NCBI RefSeq assembly: GCF_021390545.1
Contig: NZ_JAJUWR010000001.1
Span: 247,756-311,755 of the forward strand
Direction: 5' to 3'
DNA length: 64,000 bases
Origin: Algoriphagus sp. AGSA1
Lineage (GTDB): Bacteria; Bacteroidota; Bacteroidia; Cytophagales; Cyclobacteriaceae
The translations under genes and the position numbers were made by a program. Positions 53,553-62,500 of the stretch are shown one piece after another. The notes under the pieces were generated by a model. That model was not told the DNA's origin and did not search any database. It was given only the letters and a program-made list of their open reading frames with translations. Each line of letters begins with the position of its first letter. Positions within the stretch are counted from its first letter, which is position 1.

Positions 53553-56500
53553 ATGATGATGAATAATTTACAGATATTTGGGAAGAGGCCTTTCAAATGG
53601 TTTTTTTTGCTGCTATGTATAGTATGCTTTGGTCTTGAATCCTACGGGCAGACGAAGGAATATGCGACTGTAACTCCAAGTAGTGGAAGGAATAGTGCAG
53701 GGGCTATAATTGGAGGGTTTGGTACCTATTCTCCGACGACAAATGACAATATAGCCCTTGTCTCTAATCCTATGAATACAGGTGATGCGGACGAATCCAC
53801 TTTTGCTTCATTAAGAGCTAGTAATATTAATGTTTTAGGGCTTGTACAATCTTCAGGTGAAGCATGGGTTCAGATGAAGTTCCCAAGTAATCGTGGAGCC
53901 AATACGACTACTTACGTAAGGTTGGATGAAGTTACCGCAAGTGGTTTATCCGTTGATTTAATAGCAACCTTAGGTGGCTTATTGGGCTTACTTGAAAATA
54001 ACGTAATTATTCCCGAAGTATATGCTGGTGCTACAGCGGGAAGTGAGGGATCAATGATCCCTTCTTCTAATGTAACATCAACTTTTGTAAAAGATGGTGT
54101 AGGCAATCTTTACCTGGCAGTGACTTCATCACAGGATTATAATTCGGTAAGGGTTAAGCTGAGAAATCAAGGTAGTTTATTAGGCTTATCCCTAGGATCT
54201 TCATTTAATTTGAATGTTTACGATTCCTTTACGTTGGATGATCCTTCTTGCGGTGTTGCCATGTTCACTGATTTGGGGCAAACTTCCGGCATCAATCTAA
54301 GTCTGCTTAGCAGTGAATTGGTTTCTAACGCTGAAAATGCCATAGATAATAATATGGCTACTTATTCAACTGTTTCTTACGGAGGGTTAATCAATGTTTC
54401 GGTTGCTGCTTCTGTGTTCCAAACTTTTTATTTCAATGAACTTTGGGCTCCTGAGGACTATTTTAAAGTCACTTTTGCTATAGATGGGGGACTGCTTGAT
54501 TTAAATCTGTTGGGTGACTATGAGGTTAGGGCCTATGACGGAGATGAACTGGTTTATGCCAATAAACTGAACTCAGGACTTGTAAATAATTTAGAGCTAC
54601 TAGGTTTGATCCAGTCGGGGCAACCGGTTACTCTTCCCTTTGGGCCTGGAGTTTCTTTTGATCGAATTGCGGTAGGGTTAAATTCCACCGTTGACCTAGG
54701 TGTTGTCAGTTCTCCTTTGCGTGTTTATGAAGTGGCTCGCTATGGGGCTTCCTGCCCTGATCCTGATCCCCTGCCGGCTCCTGCGGCAACTGAGCCGATG
54801 CTTAGCAATAGGGATTGCGATGCTACTGTCCTTGATTTTGAGAATGCCAATTTCCCTTTCAATGCGGTAGATGGGAATAATGATACGTTTACTACACTAC
54901 AGGCAGGTTCCGGGACACTTTTGGGTATAGGGGCATTTGATGGGCATATACAACTTGGTTTTGATCAGCGAAGTGCTGGAGCTACCTCTTATATACGTAT
55001 TGATTTTGACGAGGAAGCGCTTCTTGGGCTTCTGGACGGATCTTTAGGAGATGTTCTGAACACAGCTGGGGGATCCTTATTGGGCGGAAATAAACTATTT
55101 ACTGTTGAAGCACTTAACGGCGCGTCAACTGTATTGTCAGCTTCTAGTGCAAATGGATTTTTTAACCAACCGGTACGTATAGTCCAGGACAAAAACAACC
55201 ACTACTATGTGGCCCTGACCCCGACAGCCGCTTACAACAGTGTAAGAGTGACGCTGGAATACCCGGGGCTTATTGGTGGAGCTTCTGTGACTTCTATGAA
55301 TGTCTATCATGTGTGCAGCTCCACAGGTTTTGAAGAATGTGAGCAGGCATTTTTAACCTATGCTGAGTCCGAAGGCATTAGCCTTGATCTTCTGGGGCTT
55401 GGAGCAGCGGGAGTGGCTGATGCGGGATTTGCCATTGACGGCAACCCTGCCACTGCTTCTGAAATCAGTATTGGTGCGGCAGGGCTGGGATCCAGCATCT
55501 ATCAATTTGTGGATTTTCACTCACTTTCTGCACCAGCAGATCACTTCCGGGTGAAACTGGCCATGGAAGCTGACAATACACTGACTGCTGAAGTGCTTGG
55601 CAGTATAGTGATCAAGGCATTTGACGGAGATACAGAAGTCTTCTCCCAAGAGTTAAGAGATGGCTTGATTTCCGGTCTGGACTTACTGGGCTTACTTCAA
55701 AGTGGGGGAACGCTGAATCTGCCATTTGGCCCCGGACTTGCCTTCGATAGGGTAGCTGTGGGGATTGAATCATTGGTAAGTGCCAATGTGATCAGTAATC
55801 CGGTACGTGTATTCAGTATAGAGCGCTTCAGCGCAGATTGCCCTGATCCGGAATTGGACACTCCAGCGGAAACGGATCCTCCGTTTAATGTTTCCGATTG
55901 CGCCGGGGAAGTGGTAAGTTGGGAAAACACCAATTTCCCATTGAATGCCATTGACGGGCATAATGATACGTATGCCACTTTATATGCCAGTACTGGTCTT
56001 ATTGCCGGTACGGGATACAGCAGCCATATAGAATTGAAATATGCGGCTCCAGTGGCTGCCGGTGAAACCTCCTATGTACGTATAGAATTCGAAGATGATC
56101 AACTAAACGCCCTGCTTGGTGGAAATCTGGGTTCTGATTTGGCGGATCTTCTTGGATCTGTAGCTCTAGGTGACCATTATTTCACTGTCACTCCAAAAAC
56201 AGCTGGTGGAACGAACCTTTACGAAGCCAGTAGTCAAAATGGTTTTGCAGGCCAGGATGTGCGGGTGGTACAGGATGCTTCCGGTAGGTTCTATATTGCT
56301 TTCACTGCTGATCAGCCTTACCAGTCAGTAAGGATTGACCATTACTTGTCAGCATTGCTTGGATTAGGAAATACGGCTACCATGCAGGTGTACAGCATGT
56401 GTAGAGAAACGGAATTTGATTTGTGCGAGCAGGCGACCTTTACTGATTTTGATGGAGAAGGTATTGCTTTGGATTTGTTGGATATCACTCAAGGTGGAGT

Positions 56501-59500
56501 ATTTAATCCACAGAATGCTATTGACGAAAATTCCTCAAACTATTCTACCATCAACTTAGGTGTGGCAGGAGTAGGAGCTTCTATCTACCAGAATATCTAT
56601 TTCAAAACCAAATCGCTGACTTCTGATGCCCTTCGTATCCGCGTGCAACTGGACCAGCCGGGCATATTGAATCTGGATCTTGCCGGTTCCTACCGCGTGA
56701 TTCTTTACGACGGAAATCAGGAAGTATATAATGAGACACTTCAGAACGCACTGATCAATAACATTGATTTGTTGGGACTGCTTAATTCCGGTGGTATTCA
56801 GGAATTAACCATTGAGCCGGGAGTGGTATATGACCGAGTGAGTTTTGGACTTGATGCCTTGGTTGCCATCAATACAAGTGCACCAATCAGACTGTATGGG
56901 ATTTCAAGAATTTCGGAAGATTGCCCGGATCCTGATGTGGCAGAACCTCCTTATTTGGATCCTGTATGCGCCGAGGAATTGATTAGTTCCCAGAATGCGG
57001 ATAATCTTCAAAATCTTTTTGACGGTAACTTCAACAGCTTTGCTACAATCCGCTCTAGAGGTGGTGTGATAGGCCCACTTGGCGGCTATACAGGACATGT
57101 GACTTTAGGATTTGGTGACGGAGTTATTGTACCGGCGGGAACTACATCATACATGAGGATAGACTCTGAAGATGGCTTGCTAAATGCACTTTTGGGCGGT
57201 AGTATAGGAGGGGTTTTAAGTGATCTGTTGAATACAATTGCTTTAGGCAACCATTACTTCAATGTTATTGCAAATGACGTGAATGGTAATGAACTTTTCA
57301 CCGCTAGCAGCGCCAATTCTTTCAATGGACTTAATGATCAGGTGAAAATTGTTCAGGATGCGCTGGGCAGATATTATCTAGCTATTACTCCAAATGCCGA
57401 TTACAACAGCATTAGAATCGAAGATCACACCGATGCCGTATTGCTGGGACAGGAAAATAGCATCAATATCTATGGCTTATGCTACGATGCTGGAGCAGAA
57501 GCCTGTGCTACGGGATTTACTACTTCTTTTGACGGATCGGGATTGACTGTTGGTCTTGGTTCAATAGGGAACTATGGTGTAACAAATCCTGAAAGAGTCC
57601 TTGATAATAACAATAATGACGATTACTCCGAGATAAGCCTTGGCGCACTGAGTGTAGCAGGTTCTATCCAGCAGAATGTTCAGTTCAGACAGACTATTCC
57701 CGCTGATGGTTCATTCAAAATCAAACTTGGTATAGGGACAGGTACTCTTGATTTAGGTTTAATTGGAAGAATAGATGTCATCGGGTATTTGGATGGAGAT
57801 GAAGTCTATGCTGAGACATTGGAAAGCGCAGTTATAGGAAATATTAATTTGGTAGATCTATTTAATAATGGTGCCAATGAAGAAATCCGTGTTGCTCTGG
57901 GTGTAGAAGTAAATGAAGTAGCTATTCGCTATAGATCCTTAGCCGGTGTTTCCTCGAATCCGTCTATTAGATTGTTTTATATCCTTCAGGATTGCGAAAC
58001 ACCTACTTTCCAAAGCTGGAAAAGCTACATCATTGATGGAGATCCTGCGTTGACTTCCGTATCAGGTGGGGAAACTGTACAATACACCGTCCATGTGAGA
58101 AATACAGGCACAGTTCCAATGACTGATTATCTGATCACGGATGCCATTCCTGCACATACCTCTTATGTAGATGGAAGCGGTGGAGTTGAAAACGCCGGAG
58201 TAGTTACTTTTGACAATCTTGACATCGCGCCGGGAGCTACCGAGACTGTAAGTTTCAGTGTGTTGGTTGATGCAAACCTGACGGATGTAGAATTTATTTC
58301 AAACGTGGCCTTGGTTAAATCTCTTCCTGAAGATCCGGGAACTGAGACTTACCCTCCATTGGATAATGAAAACCCTACAGATCCTGACGAAAGCGGTGAT
58401 ACGGGAACCGATATTCCGGTAGATCCTATTTTCTCAGCGGAGATTTGGAAAGCTGTTACCGTGGACGGAGATGCGTCTCTGACTACTGTAAGTGGTGGAG
58501 AGACGTTGGTTTATACAATTTTTGTAAGAAACACAGGAAATCAAGATCTGACTGATCTGACAATAAATGATGAGCTTCCACTAGGTGTGAGCTATGTGTC
58601 AGGAGGTTCTTTGGCTGGAAACACAGTAACCTTCTCAGCGGCAGTAGTGGAAGTTGGTGAGACCTCCTCTGTTGGCTCATTTACCGCAACTGTGGACTCA
58701 GATCTGACTGGAATAGATGAAATCAGAAATATTGCGATCCTTACTTCTTCCGATTTGCCTACAGGAATCGAATCTTATCCTCCTGTGGATAATACCGATC
58801 CTACCGAACCTGATACAGCTGCTGAACCGGGTACTGTGGTAGATGTGACTCCTGTCCATGCGATTGATTTTGCAAAAATTGGATTAAGCAATAATGCAGA
58901 GAGTGATGGGAAAGCTATAGTTGGGGATATTATCACCTATACACTGACAGTTACCAATACCGGGAACAAAGCGCTTACTGATATCTCTGTAGTGGATCAG
59001 ATTCCGGCAAATACCACAGTACTGGATAATGGAGGTGGAACTGTTGATGCAGGAACATTGACTTTTGATATTTCATCTTTGGCAGTAGGTGCCGAGGAAG
59101 AATTCACATTCACTGTTCAGGTGGATGCGGTGACGGGTTCAGATCCGATCATAAACAATGCGGAGGCATTCTATACGGATGAGGCAGGAGACAGTGCGTC
59201 TGAAACGGCACAGCATACTATGCTTACAGATTGCACGGCACTTGATGCGGGGAATATTGAATTGTCTGCAGACCAAGATGCTATTTGTGAAGGAGAAAGC
59301 GCCACTCTCACAGCTTCTTTAACCGGTGTTTCCATTGCAGATCCTATATTCAGATGGTACACTAATGAAGACTTGAGCGGATCCTTCGAAGAAGGCTCGG
59401 AAATTACGGTGTCGCCTACAGCGACGACGACTTATTACGTAACTGTGTCAGCTGATGGTTATTGCTTCAGTACTCCTGCGGCTACTACCTCCATTACAGT

Positions 59501-62500
59501 AAATGAACTTCCTGCGGTACCATCCACCAGTTCGGATGTGATTATTTCCGAAGGCTATGGTACGATCTTGACAGCTGTTGTGGATCCACAGCCTGCTGGT
59601 GTTGAGATCGTATGGTACAATGAGAGCATGGTAGAAGTGGGAACAGGAAACTCCTATAACACAGGGGTTCTTTCAGCGGGAGTATATACTTATTATGCAG
59701 GTACAAGAAATACAGACACGGGCTGTCTATCCATTGGAACTACTGGTGTGACTGTTACAGTTGAGCCGGTTACCACGGTTGATGACTGTACGGTGGCCAA
59801 CAGCCAGACCAATGGTGTCGTGCAACCATGTATAGGGTGTGGGGTTCTAAATGCAGGCAATGCGGTTGACGGAAACATCACCACCCATAGTAGATTGACA
59901 ATAACAGGAGGCGTTTTGGGAGCATCCGTACATCAAACCTTGATGTTCCCTACCTCAGGCGCTGCAGGGGATTCAGTACGTTTGGAGCTTGGAGTACCTG
60001 GGGGATTGGCGGATGTGGGTATTCTGGGGTCTGTACAGGTCACCCTGTTAAACGGGGCTTCGGAAGTGGCCCAGTTTGATATGAATGCCGCCTTGGTAAG
60101 AGTGACTATATTGTCTGGGGACAGGTTTGACGTCAGCTTTGCGGCGGATGGGGCTTTCGACAGGGTTCGTATAAGCAACCGGGCAGGATTGTTGACCTTG
60201 GTGACCAGCCTTGACATCTATCAGGCAAGTATCAACTTCGCAGTTCCTACAGCTATCACCGAAGATGCCGTAGTGTGCCAGGGGGGGATGGCGGATCTTG
60301 AGGCAACCCCATCTGCGGGTACGAGCCTGAGATGGTATGACGCGCCTACGGGAGGCACATTGCTTGCGAACGGCAACAGCTACACCACACCTGCACTTGA
60401 CGTGTCTGGGGTAGTGACTTATTATATAGCGGTACTGAGAGACGGCTGCGAGGATCCGGTAAGGATTCCTGTTGGGGTGATGGTGAACCCGTCCGCGACT
60501 GCGGCTGATATCCAAGCGGATGGCGGAACGATCTGTGCGGGTGATACTTTCGAACTGACCGCAACAAGCGGCACAGTGACCAATCCGGTATTCAGATTCT
60601 TTGAGGATGAAGACCTGACGACGGAGATTTTTGACCTGATGGTTAGCCCGGGATCTTCCACGATCTATTACGTGACGGTCAGCGGTGACAACGTCTGCGA
60701 GAACGTAGCGGGCGAGGCTGCGGAGGTACTGGTTACTGTAACCCCAAGAGCAACGGCTGCAGATATAGCTACAACAGATGTGAGCATCTGTGAAGGAGAG
60801 AGCACGGTACTTGCGGCCACCGCTGCGGGTATTACCAACCCTGTGTTCAGGTTCTATAGCGATGCGGCATTGAGCAACGAGCTCACAGATCTTAATGTGA
60901 GCCCGATGGTGACTACCACCTATTATGTGACCGTAACCGGTGACGGGGTATGTGTGAATGCTGCCGGAGATGAGGCCACCATCACGGTGACGGTGGGTCA
61001 AAACGCTGATGATGCAGATATCAACATCAACGAAACGGTTACCCAGTGTGAAGGCGAGGACGTGGTCCTTGCACCTACCACCACTATCACCAATCCGATA
61101 TTTACCTGGTACTTCGACGCTGCCAAGACTTCCCCTATAGCTGAAGGAACGACAGCAGGGGTGACCTATACTATAGGAGCCGACGGTTCATTGACCGTCA
61201 GCGGCCTTGCCGCGGGTTCCACGACGGAATATTTTGTAACGGTGAGCGGAGACGGATTCTGTGAGAATGAAACAGGCAAGTCTGTAAGTGTATCGATCAC
61301 CAACAGTCTGGATGCACCTGAGTTTGTCGCCGATGAGATTGAGGTATGCGGAACAACAACGGATGTAACCTTTGAGATCTCGAATGCCGCTGGCGGGCTG
61401 ACCTACACGGTTTATGACGCTGCGGTAGCAGGAAACATAGTGACTGACGGCATCCAGATCACGGGCAACCAGATCATTCTTGCATCTGTGGATGCTGACG
61501 TGGAATACTTTGTGGGCGTGATGGGCGGCACGGGCTGTGAGAGTGCGAGCCGTACCCGCATAGCAGTGACTGTGTTGCCGCCTGCGACGGCAGCTGATAT
61601 CACGACAGTGGATGTTGAGATCTGTGAAGGGGAGAGCACCACACTTACTGCAGGCAGCGGTACTGTAACGAATCCTGTATTCAGATTCTATGCAGACGCA
61701 GATCTGACTACAGAGATCACGGATCTTACCGTAAGCCCTGCGGCAACGACTACCTATTATGTGACTGTAAGCGGAGACGGCGTATGTGAGAATTCTGCAG
61801 GCGATGCTGCGACGATCACTGTGACCGTGCATGAACTTCCTGCGGTACCGTCCACCAGTTCGGATGTGATCATTTCCGAAGGCTATGGTACGATCTTGAC
61901 AGCTGTTGTTGATCCACAGCCTGCTGATGTGGAGATTGTATGGTACAATGAGAGCATGGTAGAAGTGGGAACAGGAAACTCCTATAACACAGGGGTTCTT
62001 TCAGCGGGTGTGTATACCTATTATGCGGGCACAAGAAATACAGACACGGGCTGTCTGTCCATAGATACCACGGCAGTTACTGTAACGGTGGTTCCTGTAA
62101 CGGATGATTCGGACTGTACGGTAGCGAATGCTCAGAGCAACGGCACGTACTTCCTGTGTCTGCTGTGCTCTGTTGAGAACCCGGGCAATGCGGTTGACGG
62201 CAACGTTGATACGTATTCAAGGTTCGTAGCGCCTGCAGCGGTTACGGGCGGTGTTTGGCAGGAATTGATTTTTGGCCAGACGGGTTCTGCGGGTGACACC
62301 TTGGTGATCACGCTGGGTACAGGCGGTTCACTCCTTGACCTTGGGGTGTTGAGCGGACTCAGATTCGAGTCCTACAACGGCGCTGCGGGCAACGGAGACG
62401 GCGGAGCGGTCGACAACAGCACGGTAAGCCTGAGATTGCTGGGAGGAGACAGCAAAGGCCAGGTTAGGTTTGTTGCAAACGGATCTTATGACCGTGTGAG

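Noticed and set aside
60048..61001. 317-codon open frame on the minus strand opposite the giant gene
   Set aside because: It mirrors the repeat structure of the plus-strand gene, has His/Arg/Cys-rich nonsense composition and recurs in each repeat copy; it is a shadow of codon bias.
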